Of a stretch of 64,000 bases of DNA, positions 18,141 to 27,445 are shown in pieces; the first letter of the stretch is position 1; each line of letters begins with the position of its first letter. Location of the stretch: the NCBI RefSeq assembly GCF_046348265.1, contig NZ_JAXMEO010000007.1, one strand, 5' to 3'. Made by a program: the position numbers and the translations under genes. Below the pieces are notes generated by a model that searched no databases, had not been told where the DNA came from, and was given only the letters and a program-made list of their open reading frames with translations. Source of the stretch: Pelomonas sp937871895 (GTDB taxonomy: Bacteria; Pseudomonadota; Gammaproteobacteria; Burkholderiales; Burkholderiaceae_C).

Positions 18141-20252
18141 TCATTGTCCGGTAAAGCCTGAATGCAGGGACGGTCCGGGGTCTTGTTGGTCGGGCCTGGC
18201 GGCGGCGCGTTCCAGTGGCAGGCGCAGCGACACCCGGGTGCCCACACCCACCGAGGACTCGACGCGCAGCTTGCCGCCCAGCTTCTTGGCGCGCTTGATC
18301 TGGCTCTTGAGGCCGCGCCCGTGGCGCACGGTCTCGATGTCGAAGCCATTGCCATCGTCCTCGACGCGGATCTCGACATAGCTGCTGTGGTCACGCGTCA
18401 CGAAGCGCACGCGCCGCGCATGGGCGTGCTTGACGATGTTGTTCAGCGCCTCCTGCAGCAGGCGCAGCACATGCAGCGCATCCGGAGGCTCCAGCCAGGG
18501 CAGGGCGGGCAGGTCGTGCACGTCCCACTCCAGCTTGAGGCCGCTGAGCTGCAATCGCTTGCCAAGCCGGTAGCGCATGGTGGCCAGCAGGGAGACGAGG
18601 TCGTGCCCCACAGGCTCCAGCGAGTCGATCACCAGACGCAGGTCGTCCACGCATTCGCGCAGCACCTCGGTGACCTGCTCCTGGTTCATATTGCCCTGCT
18701 CGACGGCCACCAGGGCCGAGAGCAGGGAGGAGCCGAGGCCGTCGTGCATGTCGGCCATCAGGCGCTGGCGTTCGATCAGCAGGGCCTGCTGGCGCTCGGC
18801 CTCGCGCAGGCGCTCGTTCTGGACCTGGTAGGCATCCACCTGCACATCGAGGCTGATCTGCAGCTGGCTGTTCTCGAACATGGCTTCCTCGACCTTGCCG
18901 GCGTAGCGGCGCAGCACGGCATAGAAGAAGCCCAGCACCACCACCAGGGCGGTGGCCGGCATCAGGTAGACATGCTCGGCCCAGGCCCAGCCGGCCAGCA
19001 CGCAGAGGTCGTGCACGCCGAGGGGCAAACACAGGCCCCAGGTGACGGTCATGACCACCAGCTCCTCGCGCCTTTCGCGCCAGGCCAGCTGCAGCAGGCG
19101 CGCGGCACCGACAAAACCCACCACCGCCGTGATTGCGTAGGCCAGCACCAGGGTGTCGGCCTGCCGGACCCAGAAGGGCAGGTTGAGCAGCGTCTCCAGC
19201 AACACACCAGCGAACAGCACCGAGATCAAGGTCTTGGAGCTGGCCTTGGCAAAGCGCAGCGAGTAGAGCAGGGCCAGGAAGAGCACCCAGCCGAGCGAGG
19301 CATCGGTCATCCACCAGTACCAAGCGCGGAGGGTGGCCTGGGTGGGCGGGTCGATGTAGTGGTGCAGGTTGCGTGCCACCCAGCCAAAGGCCGCGAGGCT
19401 GAACAGCAGGTAGGAGGTCTCGGCCCGGTGCTGCATCCACATCAGCAGTGCAAACATCGCCAGCACGGCCAGGGTCAGGCTGATGGCCTGGGGCGCCGTG
19501 TGCTGCATCCAGTAGCGGAACTCCCATTCGGGCAGCAATTCATCCTTTGGGGCCACCCACAGGCGAGGCACGGCAAACGAGCCCGAGGCCGCCACGGGGA
19601 CCGCCAGCAGGATCTCCTGCCCGGTCTCGCCGGCGGTGGGCAGCGGCACCCACAAGGGCAGTGCACGGCGGTCGCGCTCCTGAGACTGATGGTGCAGCAG
19701 GACGCGCCAGGGCTCACCCGGCCCGCGGGCCAGCACCGAAACCGAGAGGCCGACAAAGCGCGGTCCATACAGCGCCAGGGGCGCATGCGAGCCGGCGGGC
19801 AGTTGCGTCCGGTACCAGCGTAGTTCGACCTGGTCGGGGGCCTGCGCCTGGGCTGTTGGCACCCGGGCGCGCACATCGGGCAGCAGCGCTGGCGACCATT
19901 GCGCGGCAGCTTCGGGAGGCGCCAAGTCCGGCGGCAACTCCAGCAGGTCCGGCCCTTCGCTGGAGTGGCGCTGCAGCAAGGCACTCCAGGTGCTCACCTG
20001 CGCGCGCGTCCAGTGCGAGACCGCCCGCTCCACCACGGCGGGTGCGGCATTGCGATTGGCGGTCGGCTGCGCCTGCGCGCCACCACCGACGAGGGCAGCG
20101 AGCCAGCACAGCAACAGCAATTGACGCAGCAGAGCGATCACGGGTCCGGGCAGACGGCGGTCAGGTGGCAGCACGTGGGCGCGAGGGGACGACCCGATGC
20201 ATCCCAAGCGGTTCGCCGGGGCGCGAAATGCCACGGCGCCTTTCATGGCCAT
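18141..20252 (-). CDS. 7TM-DISM sensor histidine kinase (HisKA_3 type)
   Basis: About 703 residues. A signal-like hydrophobic stretch (LLLLCWLAALVGGGAQA) is followed by a periplasmic DISMED2-like beta domain (about 60-250) and seven TM segments (from AISLTLAVLAMFALL to ALVVVLGFFYAVL). Then come a coiled coil, a HisKA_3 dimerisation domain with MADMHDGLGSSLL, and a HATPase domain (EALNNIVKHAHA, EDDGNGFD, GRGLKSQIKRA). Such NarX/DegS-type kinases signal to LuxR-type regulators, and none is present nearby. The start is uncertain. ATG 20252 has AGGA in front but leaves about 37 residues before the hydrophobic segment; GTG 20141 would give a normal signal peptide but lacks a ribosome site. It lies between ftsZ and lpxC. 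Confidence 0.87.
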   Translation of the reverse strand: MAMKGAVAFRAPANRLGCIGSSPRAHVLPPDRRLPGPVIALLRQLLLLCWLAALVGGGAQAQPTANRNAAPAVVERAVSHWTRAQVSTWSALLQRHSSEGPDLLELPPDLAPPEAAAQWSPALLPDVRARVPTAQAQAPDQVELRWYRTQLPAGSHAPLALYGPRFVGLSVSVLARGPGEPWRVLLHHQSQERDRRALPLWVPLPTAGETGQEILLAVPVAASGSFAVPRLWVAPKDELLPEWEFRYWMQHTAPQAISLTLAVLAMFALLMWMQHRAETSYLLFSLAAFGWVARNLHHYIDPPTQATLRAWYWWMTDASLGWVLFLALLYSLRFAKASSKTLISVLFAGVLLETLLNLPFWVRQADTLVLAYAITAVVGFVGAARLLQLAWRERREELVVMTVTWGLCLPLGVHDLCVLAGWAWAEHVYLMPATALVVVLGFFYAVLRRYAGKVEEAMFENSQLQISLDVQVDAYQVQNERLREAERQQALLIERQRLMADMHDGLGSSLLSALVAVEQGNMNQEQVTEVLRECVDDLRLVIDSLEPVGHDLVSLLATMRYRLGKRLQLSGLKLEWDVHDLPALPWLEPPDALHVLRLLQEALNNIVKHAHARRVRFVTRDHSSYVEIRVEDDGNGFDIETVRHGRGLKSQIKRAKKLGGKLRVESSVGVGTRVSLRLPLERAAARPDQQDPGPSLHSGFTGQ

Positions 20253-20362
20253 CCGATCCTCGTGGCGGCGTGCGGAGCGCCAGGAGACCCGTGGCCCCGA
20301 CGCTCGTCTGCGCTCCTCGCTCCCCTGTCGCTGAAGCCCCCTAGTTTGCCCGGCTTGAAAGC

Positions 20363-20387
20363 AAAAACGGAGCGACAAGCGCTCCGT
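20363..20387 (-). terminator. Intrinsic terminator after ftsZ
   Basis: On the minus strand an 8-bp perfect stem ACGGAGCG/CGCTCCGT (loop CTTGT) is directly followed by TTTTTGC. It lies about 80 bases beyond the ftsZ stop and before the kinase/lpxC genes, so the dcw transcript likely ends here in part or wholly. Confidence 0.85.
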
Positions 20388-20464
20388 TCTCTGGGTAATT
20401 TCACCCAGCTATTGCTGAGGTGATACGGGGGTCAGTCCATGCCCCGGGGGTCTTGCGGGGTCGA

Positions 20465-21715
20465 TCAGTCCGCCTGCTTGCGCAGGAAAGCCGGGATCTC
20501 GATCTCGTCCATGCCGTTGGAGGACAGGGCCTCCACCTTGGCTGCCGCGCTGCCCGAGCGGCCATGGCGCCAGACGCTGGGCACATTGCTGTTGGCGAAG
20601 TCGCCCAGGCCCAGACCCATCGGGGCTTGCTGAGGTGCGTTGGGCTGAACAGGCGTGACCGAGACGGCCTGCGTCAGCACGGGCATGCCGTCAGTGCCGT
20701 TGCGGATGACCTGGGCCGGCTGCGAGTGCACGACCGAGATCGGCGCTTGCTGGCGGGTCTGCTTGCCAGAGAGGCCCGTGGCGATCACGGTCACGCGCAG
20801 GGCGTCACCCAGGGTGTCGTCGTAGGCGGTGCCGTAGATGATGTGGGCGTCTTCCGAGGCGTAGCGCTTGATGGCGTTCATCGCGTTGCGCGACTCGCTC
20901 AGCTTGAAGTTGTTGCGGTTGGCCGCAATCAGCACCAGCACGCCACGTGCGCCGGAGAGGTCGATGCCCTCCAGCAGCGGGCAGGCCACGGCGGCTTCGG
21001 CAGCCTTGGCGGCGCGATCCGGGCCATTGGCCTGGGCCGTGCCCATCATGGCCTTGCCGGGCTCGCTCATCACCGTCTTGACGTCTTCGAAGTCAACGTT
21101 GACGAGGCCGGGGATGTGGATGATGTCCGAGATGCCGCCGACAGCGTTCTTGAGCACGTCGTTGGCATGCGCGAAGGCTTGGTCCTGCGTGGCGTCCTCG
21201 CCCAGCACGTCGAGCAGCTTGTCGTTCAGCACGACGATCAGCGAGTCGACATTGGCTTCGAGTTCGGCGAGGCCGGCATCGGCCGCCTTGGAGCGGCGAC
21301 TGCCCTCAAACTCGAAAGGCTTGGTCACCACGCCGACGGTCAGGATGCCCATTTCTTTGGCCACGCGGGCGATCACCGGCGCGGCGCCGGTGCCGGTGCC
21401 ACCGCCCATGCCGGCGGTGATGAAGAGCATATTGGCCCCGGCGATGGATTCGCGGATGCGGGCCTCGGCTTCTTCAGCCGCCTGGCGGCCGACTTCGGGT
21501 TTGGCGCCAGCGCCCAGGCCCGAGTTTCCGAGTTGCAGCAATTGATCGGCCTTGGAGCGATTGAGTGCCTGTGCGTCGGTATTGGCGCAGATGAATTCGA
21601 CGCCTTGCACGCCCTGGGCGATCATGTGCTCGACGGCATTCCCGCCGCCGCCACCGACACCGATCACCTTGATTTGGGTGCCTTGGTCAAACTCTTCAAT
21701 CATTTCAATAGGCAT
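20465..21715 (-). CDS. ftsZ: Cell division GTPase FtsZ
   Basis: A 416-residue tubulin homologue that forms the division ring. The N-terminal GTPase domain has IKVIGVGGGGGNAVEHM and the tubulin signature GGGTGTGAAP. The synergy loop region NVDFEDVKTVM follows. The C-terminal linker ends in the conserved peptide DEIEIPAFLRKQAD, which binds FtsA and other partners. AGGAGG lies 6 bases before the ATG. It is the last dcw gene before the terminator. Confidence 0.99.
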   Translation of the reverse strand: MPIEMIEEFDQGTQIKVIGVGGGGGNAVEHMIAQGVQGVEFICANTDAQALNRSKADQLLQLGNSGLGAGAKPEVGRQAAEEAEARIRESIAGANMLFITAGMGGGTGTGAAPVIARVAKEMGILTVGVVTKPFEFEGSRRSKAADAGLAELEANVDSLIVVLNDKLLDVLGEDATQDQAFAHANDVLKNAVGGISDIIHIPGLVNVDFEDVKTVMSEPGKAMMGTAQANGPDRAAKAAEAAVACPLLEGIDLSGARGVLVLIAANRNNFKLSESRNAMNAIKRYASEDAHIIYGTAYDDTLGDALRVTVIATGLSGKQTRQQAPISVVHSQPAQVIRNGTDGMPVLTQAVSVTPVQPNAPQQAPMGLGLGDFANSNVPSVWRHGRSGSAAAKVEALSSNGMDEIEIPAFLRKQAD

Positions 21716-21766
21716 ATCAAACCTCCTGCTGCAATTGTGCCCCGTGGGCCACGCCGATGACTAGAT

Positions 21767-21786
21767 GCTGAAACATTTTTTTCAGC
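21767..21786. repeat. Hairpin in the ftsA-ftsZ gap
   Basis: A seven-base stem, GCTGAAA/TTTCAGC, with a 6-base loop lies between ftsA and ftsZ, in the longest gap (94 bases) between core dcw genes except those with inserted repeats. It could shape ftsZ mRNA processing or be part of an internal control region. I see no convincing promoter there. Confidence 0.45.
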
Positions 21787-21809
21787 GTTTTGTGGTGAGA
21801 ACGAGCAAT

Positions 21810-23039
21810 TCAGAAGTTGCCCATGAACCAATCCTTCATCCGCCCCAACATGGTTTGGACGGAACCTGCTTGTTGCGCGGCCTTCAAACCCCGGGTTCGG
21901 GCCAGCCGGGCCTCTTCCAGCAAACCCATCACGGTGGCTGACCTGGGGTTTGCCACCATGTCGTTGAGGGCGCCGCGATAGGTGGGCAGGCCTCGGCGGA
22001 CAGGTTTGAGAAAAATGTCTTCGGCCAGTTCGATCATTCCCGGCATCACGGCCGAGCCACCGGTCAGAACAATCCCCGACGACAGCACTTCCTCATACCC
22101 GCTTTCGCGGATGACCTGGTGCACCAGGGAAAAGATTTCCTCGACCCGCGGTTCAATCACGCCGGCCAGGGCCTGGCGGGACAGCATCCGGGGGCTGCGG
22201 TCGCCCAGCCCGGGCACCTCGACCTGGTCGGCCGGCTCGGCCAGCAGCTGCTTGGCGACGCCGTGCTCGACCTTGATTTCCTCGGCGTCCTTGGTGGGCG
22301 TCCGCAGGGCCATGGCGATGTCGGAGGTGATCAGATCGCCGGCGATGGGGATCACAGCGGTGTGGCGGATGGAGCCGCCGGTGAAGATGGCGACGTCGGT
22401 CGTTCCGGCCCCAATATCGACCAGGGCCACGCCCAGGTCCCGCTCGTCCGGCGTCAGGGTGGCCAGGCTGGAGGCGCTGGGATTGAGCACCAGTTGCTCG
22501 ACCTCCAAACCACAGCGGCGCACGCATTTGACGATGTTTTCGGCGGCGCTTTGGGCGCCGGTCACGATATGGACCCGAACCTCCAGGCGGCCGCCGCTCA
22601 TTCCAATCGGCTCTTTGACCTCGTGACCGTCGATCACGAATTCCTGGGGTTCCACCAACAGCAGGCGCTGGTCGTTGGGGATATTGATGGCCTTGGCGGT
22701 TTCAACCACCCGCGCCACATCCACCGGCGTGACCTCCTTGTCGCGCACGATCACCATGCCGGTGGAGTTTTGCCCGCGGATATGGCTGCCCGTGATCCCC
22801 GTGTAAACCCTAGATATTTTGCAGTCGGCCATCATTTCGGCCTCTTTCAGGGCCTGCTGGATGGACTGGACCGTGGCGTCGATATTGACCACCACCCCAC
22901 GTTTGAGGCCATTGCTGGGGGCCACCCCCATGCCGGCCAAACGCAACTCGCCGCCCGGCAATACCTCGGCCACCACCGCCATGATCTTGGCGGTACCGAT
23001 ATCCAGGCCGACGACCAGATCCTTGTATTCCTTGGCCAT
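21810..23039 (-). CDS. ftsA: Cell division protein FtsA
   Basis: A 409-residue actin-like ATPase that tethers FtsZ to the inner membrane. The phosphate 1 loop VVGLDIGTAKIMAVVAEV is at the N-terminus, the 1C domain lies in the first third, and the phosphate 2 region GVALVDIGAGTTDVAIFTGG near residue 200. It ends with the amphipathic membrane-targeting helix MLGRMKDWFMGNF. It follows ftsQ by 8 bases and precedes ftsZ. Confidence 0.98.
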   Translation of the reverse strand: MAKEYKDLVVGLDIGTAKIMAVVAEVLPGGELRLAGMGVAPSNGLKRGVVVNIDATVQSIQQALKEAEMMADCKISRVYTGITGSHIRGQNSTGMVIVRDKEVTPVDVARVVETAKAINIPNDQRLLLVEPQEFVIDGHEVKEPIGMSGGRLEVRVHIVTGAQSAAENIVKCVRRCGLEVEQLVLNPSASSLATLTPDERDLGVALVDIGAGTTDVAIFTGGSIRHTAVIPIAGDLITSDIAMALRTPTKDAEEIKVEHGVAKQLLAEPADQVEVPGLGDRSPRMLSRQALAGVIEPRVEEIFSLVHQVIRESGYEEVLSSGIVLTGGSAVMPGMIELAEDIFLKPVRRGLPTYRGALNDMVANPRSATVMGLLEEARLARTRGLKAAQQAGSVQTMLGRMKDWFMGNF

Positions 23040-23047
23040 TTGAGTCC

Positions 23048-23899
23048 TCAGTGGTTTTGTTTTGCGGGTTTACCCGGGCGGGTGGATGGGGTTTGGGTGG
23101 AAACGCCGCGCAACCGGACGGCATACCCGTCCTGATGGCGCAGGTCGGCCGAGAGCAGGGCGGTCCGGTAGCGGCTGGTGATCTGCGGCAGGGTCTGGAC
23201 GAAGCGCGCCACCCGGGCCTCGATCTCGGCGTCGCTGCCGCGTCCGATTTCGATCTCGGCATCGCCTGCAAACTGGGCACGCCAGGACCCGCGGCTGGAC
23301 AGCTCCAGGCGTTCGATGCGCTCCAGCCCCTCGGCGCCTTCGCCCAGGTCGCGCAGCTGGCTGGACAGCTGCTGCCACATGCGCAGCATCTGGGGCGCGG
23401 TGCCCGGTGGGCCCGATAGCGTCGGGAGCGGTTCGTCTTCGACGTCGCCGGTGTTGGCCTGGAAGACCTCGCCGAAGGTGTTGACCAGCGCGCGGCTGCT
23501 GCCCGCCTCGGGCTCGGCGCCATCGCCGCGCAGCTCCCAATAGGCGGCAGCGTGGTGCTCCTCCAGTTGCACCTGGAGCTTCATCGGCCAGACCCGGCGC
23601 ACCCTTGCATGCCGGACCCAAGGCGCGGCCTCGAAGGCGGCGCGGGCTTCGGGCAGGTTCAGGCTCCAGAAGCTGCCCTGCAAGCGGGGCAGGGCATTGG
23701 CCCGCAGCGAGGCCGCACTGTTGCGCTCGACATCGCCCGCGACCTCGATGGCGCGCAATGCAAACACCGGCTGGCGCAACACCGCGCGCAGGCTGAAGGC
23801 CAGAGCCACCACCACCAGGCCGAACACCAGCAGCACCGCCGTCGCGTTCATCACGCGGACGTCGGTGGGAGCCGGGGTCAAGGGCGAGGTGGCGTTCAT
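23048..23899 (-). CDS. ftsQ: Cell division protein FtsQ
   Basis: A 283-residue bitopic divisome protein. A short cytoplasmic tail and one TM (AVLLVFGLVVVALAFSL, about residues 20-38) precede a periplasmic POTRA domain (FALRAIEVAGDVERN, about 50-120) and the FtsQ beta domain (LEEHHAAAYWELRGDG, NTFGEVFQ). FtsQ recruits FtsB and FtsL. It lies 13 bases after ddl. Core family assignment is firm. Confidence 0.95.
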   Translation of the reverse strand: MNATSPLTPAPTDVRVMNATAVLLVFGLVVVALAFSLRAVLRQPVFALRAIEVAGDVERNSAASLRANALPRLQGSFWSLNLPEARAAFEAAPWVRHARVRRVWPMKLQVQLEEHHAAAYWELRGDGAEPEAGSSRALVNTFGEVFQANTGDVEDEPLPTLSGPPGTAPQMLRMWQQLSSQLRDLGEGAEGLERIERLELSSRGSWRAQFAGDAEIEIGRGSDAEIEARVARFVQTLPQITSRYRTALLSADLRHQDGYAVRLRGVSTQTPSTRPGKPAKQNH

Positions 23900-23912
23900 G
23901 GCGGCCGGTGGG

Positions 23913-24887
23913 TCAGGCCTTGCGGTCCAGCCGCGCCTGGGCCAGCAGCCACAGGCACAGGTGCGGGTAGTCGATGCCCACCGCCTGCGCGGCCTTCGGC
24001 ACCAGCGAGTGCGAGGTCATGCCCGGGCTGGTGTTCATTTCCAGCAAGAAGGGCGTCATGTCAGTGCGGCGCAGCATCAGGTCCGCGCGGCCCCAGCCCC
24101 GGCACCCGAGCAGCCGGTAGGCGCGCAGCACCAGTTGCTGGATCTCGGCTTCCAGCGCCGCCGGCAGGCTGCCGAACAGGTACTCGGTGGTATCGGTCTT
24201 GTACTTGTTCTCGTAGTCGTAGTTGCCCGCCACCGCACGGATCTCGATGACCGGCAGCGCCACCGCTGCCGCGCCCTCGCCGAGCACGGCGCAGGTGAGT
24301 TCCGGCCCTTCGATGCATTGCTCGAACAGCAGCTCGTCGTCAAAGCCCAGCGCCAGGTCCACGGCACCCTGCATCTCTGAGTAGCCGGCCGCCTTGGTGA
24401 TGCCGATGCTGCTGCCCTCGTGCGGCGGCTTCACCATCACCGGCAGGCCCAATGCATCGGGGATCTGGCGGATGCGTTCGCGCGTCAGCTCGGCGCGCGA
24501 GAGCGCCAGGTACTGCGGTGTCGACAGACCCTCGTTGTGCCAGACGCGCTTGGTCGTGGTCTTGTCCATCGCCACGCTGGAGGCCATGACGCCCGAGCCG
24601 GTGTAGGGCAGGCCCAGCCACTCCAGGGCGCCCTGGATGGTGCCGTCCTCGCCGCCGCGCCCATGCAGCGCAATGAAGGCCCGTGCAAAGCCCTGGTCCT
24701 TCAGGGCCTGCAACGGCTGGTGCGCGGGATCAAAGCCATGCGCGTCCACGCCCACGGACTGCAGTGCGGCCAGCACGCCGGTGCCGCTCATCAGCGAGAC
24801 CTCGCGCTCCGCGCTGTGGCCACCCATCAGCACGGCCACCTTGCCGAGACTGCGCGGGTCGATCTCAAGCTTGACCGGAGGCGTCAT
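23913..24887 (-). CDS. ddl: D-alanine--D-alanine ligase
   Basis: A 324-residue ATP-grasp enzyme that makes the D-Ala-D-Ala dipeptide for peptidoglycan. VAVLMGGHSAEREVSLMSG is the N-terminal signature. The ATP-grasp loop KPPHEGSSIGI and the C-terminal LLEMNTSPGMTSHSLVP, with metal ligands, are present. It is the DdlB-type gene of the cluster. Its ATG overlaps the murC stop by four bases. Confidence 0.98.
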   Translation of the reverse strand: MTPPVKLEIDPRSLGKVAVLMGGHSAEREVSLMSGTGVLAALQSVGVDAHGFDPAHQPLQALKDQGFARAFIALHGRGGEDGTIQGALEWLGLPYTGSGVMASSVAMDKTTTKRVWHNEGLSTPQYLALSRAELTRERIRQIPDALGLPVMVKPPHEGSSIGITKAAGYSEMQGAVDLALGFDDELLFEQCIEGPELTCAVLGEGAAAVALPVIEIRAVAGNYDYENKYKTDTTEYLFGSLPAALEAEIQQLVLRAYRLLGCRGWGRADLMLRRTDMTPFLLEMNTSPGMTSHSLVPKAAQAVGIDYPHLCLWLLAQARLDRKA

Positions 24888-26266
24888 GCCGAGGCTCCTT
24901 CAAAGTGCTTGGCAACGAGGGCGGGCAATTGGCTCATCGAGCCCGCGCCCATGCCGATCACCACGTCGCCGGCGCGTGTGATCTGGGCCAGCGCAGCGGG
25001 CATGTCGGACACGGCGCCCACAAAGTGCGGCGTGCCCACCGCCTGGGCCAGCGCGCTGCCGGTGGCGCCGGCAATGAGTGCCTCGCCAGCGCTGTAGACC
25101 TCGGTCAGCAGCACCACGTCGGCCTGCTTCATCACCGCCACGAAGTCGGCAAAGCAGTCGCGCGTGCGGGTGTAGCGGTGCGGCTGGAAAGCCAGCACCA
25201 GGCGCTGCCCCGGGAAGGCGCCGCGCGCGGCGGCCAGCACGGCGGCCATCTCCACCGGGTGGTGGCCGTAGTCGTCGATCAGCAAGAAGCTGCCGCCGCC
25301 AGCAGCCGGCCAGAGCCCATGCCGCTCAAAGCGCCGGCCCACACCGGAGAACGCGGCCAGCGCACGCTGGATGGCGGCGTCTTCCACGCCAATCTCGGTC
25401 GCTACGGCAATCGCGGCCAGCGCATTGCGCACGTTGTGCTCACCGGCCAGATTGAGCTCGATGTCCAGGTCCGGCGCGTCGTCGCGTTGGCAGGTGAAGC
25501 GCATCTGCGCGCCGGGCTGCACGTTCACCGCGCGCACCGTCACGCCGTCGCTCAGGCCATAGGTCACCACCGGCCGCTCGATGCGCGGCAGCACGGCTTG
25601 CACGCCGGGGTCGTCCGCGCACATCACCGCCGCGCCGTAGAAGGGCATGCGGTGCAGGAAGTCCACGAACGCGCCGTGCAGCCGCTCCACCGAGTGGCCA
25701 TAGGTGTCCATGTGGTCTTCGTCGATATTGGTCACGACCGAGAGCACGGGGCTCAGGTGTAGGAAGCTCGCATCGCTCTCGTCCGCCTCGACCACGATGA
25801 ACTCGCCCTGGCCCAGGCGCGAGTTGGCGCCCGCAGCGTTCAACTTGCCGCCGATCACGAAGGTGGGGTCCAGGCCCGCCTCGACGAGGATGGCGGTGAC
25901 GAGGGACGTCGTTGTCGTCTTGCCGTGGGTGCCGGCGATGGCGATGCCGGCGCGCAGGCGCATCAGTTCCGCCAGCATCACCGCGCGGGCAACCACCGGG
26001 ATGTGGCGCTCGCGCGCGGCCAGCACCTCGGGGTTGTCGGCCTTCACGGCGGTGCTCGTCACCAGCGCCTGGGCCTGGCCGATGTGCTCGGCCGCGTGCC
26101 CGATCTCGACGCGCAGGCCCAGCTCGCGCAGGCGCAGCGTGGTGGCGCTCTCGGCCGCGTCCGAGCCGCTGACCGCAAAGCCCAGGTTGTGCAGGATCTC
26201 GGCAATGCCGCTCATGCCGGCGCCGCCGATGCCCACGAAGTGAATGCGCTTCACTGCATGTTTCAC
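24884..26266 (-). CDS. murC: UDP-N-acetylmuramate--L-alanine ligase
   Basis: A 460-residue Mur ligase that adds the first amino acid of the stem peptide. The Rossmann N-domain is HFVGIGGAGMSGIAEIL, the ATP-binding loop is GTHGKTTTTSLV, and the central domain has EADESDASFLHL. The C-domain has DDYGHHPVEMAA and QPHRYTRTRD. It overlaps ddl downstream and murG upstream by four bases each. Confidence 0.98.
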   Translation of the reverse strand: MKHAVKRIHFVGIGGAGMSGIAEILHNLGFAVSGSDAAESATTLRLRELGLRVEIGHAAEHIGQAQALVTSTAVKADNPEVLAARERHIPVVARAVMLAELMRLRAGIAIAGTHGKTTTTSLVTAILVEAGLDPTFVIGGKLNAAGANSRLGQGEFIVVEADESDASFLHLSPVLSVVTNIDEDHMDTYGHSVERLHGAFVDFLHRMPFYGAAVMCADDPGVQAVLPRIERPVVTYGLSDGVTVRAVNVQPGAQMRFTCQRDDAPDLDIELNLAGEHNVRNALAAIAVATEIGVEDAAIQRALAAFSGVGRRFERHGLWPAAGGGSFLLIDDYGHHPVEMAAVLAAARGAFPGQRLVLAFQPHRYTRTRDCFADFVAVMKQADVVLLTEVYSAGEALIAGATGSALAQAVGTPHFVGAVSDMPAALAQITRAGDVVIGMGAGSMSQLPALVAKHFEGASA

Positions 26267-27336
26267 TTCAACATTCCTTCAATCTCATCCGCCACACGCG
26301 CCGCCGCCCGGGGGCGGGCCAGTGCGCGGGCCTTGTTGCCCATCAGCGCAAGCTGTGGGCGGCTCTGTTCGTTCAGTAGCGCGTAAAGCTTCTGCGCGCT
26401 CAGCTCTTCCTGCGGCAGGTGAATGCCCGCGCCGTGCTGCGCCAGGAAGCGTGCGTTGTCACGCTGGTGCGAGGTGGTGCTGACGACCAGCGGCACCAGG
26501 ATGGCGGCGCCGCCGGCGGCGCAGATTTCGCTCACGGTGATCGCACCCGCGCGGCACAACACGAGGTCGGCGTCGGCCAGCGCAGCGGCCATGTCGTCGA
26601 TGAAGGGGAGCACCTCACCCTGCACGCCTGCGGCCGCATAGCCCGCCTGAACTTCGGCCAGGTTGGCGGCGCCCGTCTGGTGTTTGACGATGGGGCGCTC
26701 GTCTTGTGGCCACAGGGCCAGCGCGGCGGGCACCACGGCATTGAGAGCGCGTGCGCCGAGCGAGCCGCCCACCACCAAGAGGCGCAGCGGCCCCTCGCGG
26801 CCCAGCAGGCGTTGCGGAGGTGGGGGCAGGACCTCGATCTCGCTGCGCACCGGGTTGCCGGTGACGACCGCACGTGGCGTGGTCGCTGCAGCGGCGCCAT
26901 CGAAGCCGAAGCCGATGCGCTTCGCAAAGCTCGCCAACACCCGGTTCGAGAGCAGCATCGCCGCGTCGGCGTTGATCAGCATCAGCGGCCGGCCGGTCAG
27001 CCAGGCCATCAGCCCGCCGGGCAGGCAGACATAGCCGCCCATGCCCAGCACGGCATCCGCCTTGCGCTGACGGAACACGCGGCTGGCTTGAAACAGCGCG
27101 CGCGCAAAGCCCAACACGCCGCGCAGCGCGTGGCCCAGACCTTTGCCGCGCATGCCCGAGAAGGCGAGTGCATCAAGCGCCAGACCCTTGGCCGGCACGA
27201 GCTTGTTTTCCAGCCCGTGCTCGGTCCCGATCCAGGACACCGTCCAGCCTCGTCGCTGCATTTCCTCAGCCACGGCGAGGCCTGGAATGATGTGTCCCCC
27301 AGTGCCCGCCGCCATGATGACCAAGTGACGGCTCAT
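26263..27336 (-). CDS. murG: UDP-GlcNAc transferase MurG
   Basis: A 357-residue GT28 glycosyltransferase at the inner face of the membrane that converts lipid I to lipid II. LVIMAAGTGGHIIPGLAVAEE is the N-terminal signature; VVGGSLGARALN and LVLCRAGAITVSEICAAG bind acceptor and nucleotide. The start ATG at 27336 has GGAGA upstream; the open frame runs 13 codons further into the ftsW-murG spacer, which is repeat sequence. Confidence 0.97.
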   Translation of the reverse strand: MSRHLVIMAAGTGGHIIPGLAVAEEMQRRGWTVSWIGTEHGLENKLVPAKGLALDALAFSGMRGKGLGHALRGVLGFARALFQASRVFRQRKADAVLGMGGYVCLPGGLMAWLTGRPLMLINADAAMLLSNRVLASFAKRIGFGFDGAAAATTPRAVVTGNPVRSEIEVLPPPPQRLLGREGPLRLLVVGGSLGARALNAVVPAALALWPQDERPIVKHQTGAANLAEVQAGYAAAGVQGEVLPFIDDMAAALADADLVLCRAGAITVSEICAAGGAAILVPLVVSTTSHQRDNARFLAQHGAGIHLPQEELSAQKLYALLNEQSRPQLALMGNKARALARPRAAARVADEIEGMLK

Positions 27337-27356
27337 GGCATCTTCTCCGCCCAGGG

Positions 27357-27433
27357 AACACAGCCACAGAGACACAGAGACACAGAGAACTCAGTGGCAT
27401 TTCTCCGTGTCTCTGTGTCTCTGTGGCTGTGTT
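27357..27433. repeat. 33-bp-armed hairpin between ftsW and murG
   Basis: The left arm at 27357-27389 (starting AACACAGCCACAGAGACACA) is the reverse complement of the right arm at 27401-27433, with one mismatch (a G-U pair in RNA) in 33. The loop is 11 bases. Each arm is itself made of an ACACAGAG-type tandem motif. It lies inside an otherwise gap-free operon, 12 bases after the ftsW stop and 20 bases upstream of the murG start codon. Confidence 0.9.
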
Positions 27434-27445
27434 TGTTGGCCTTGA

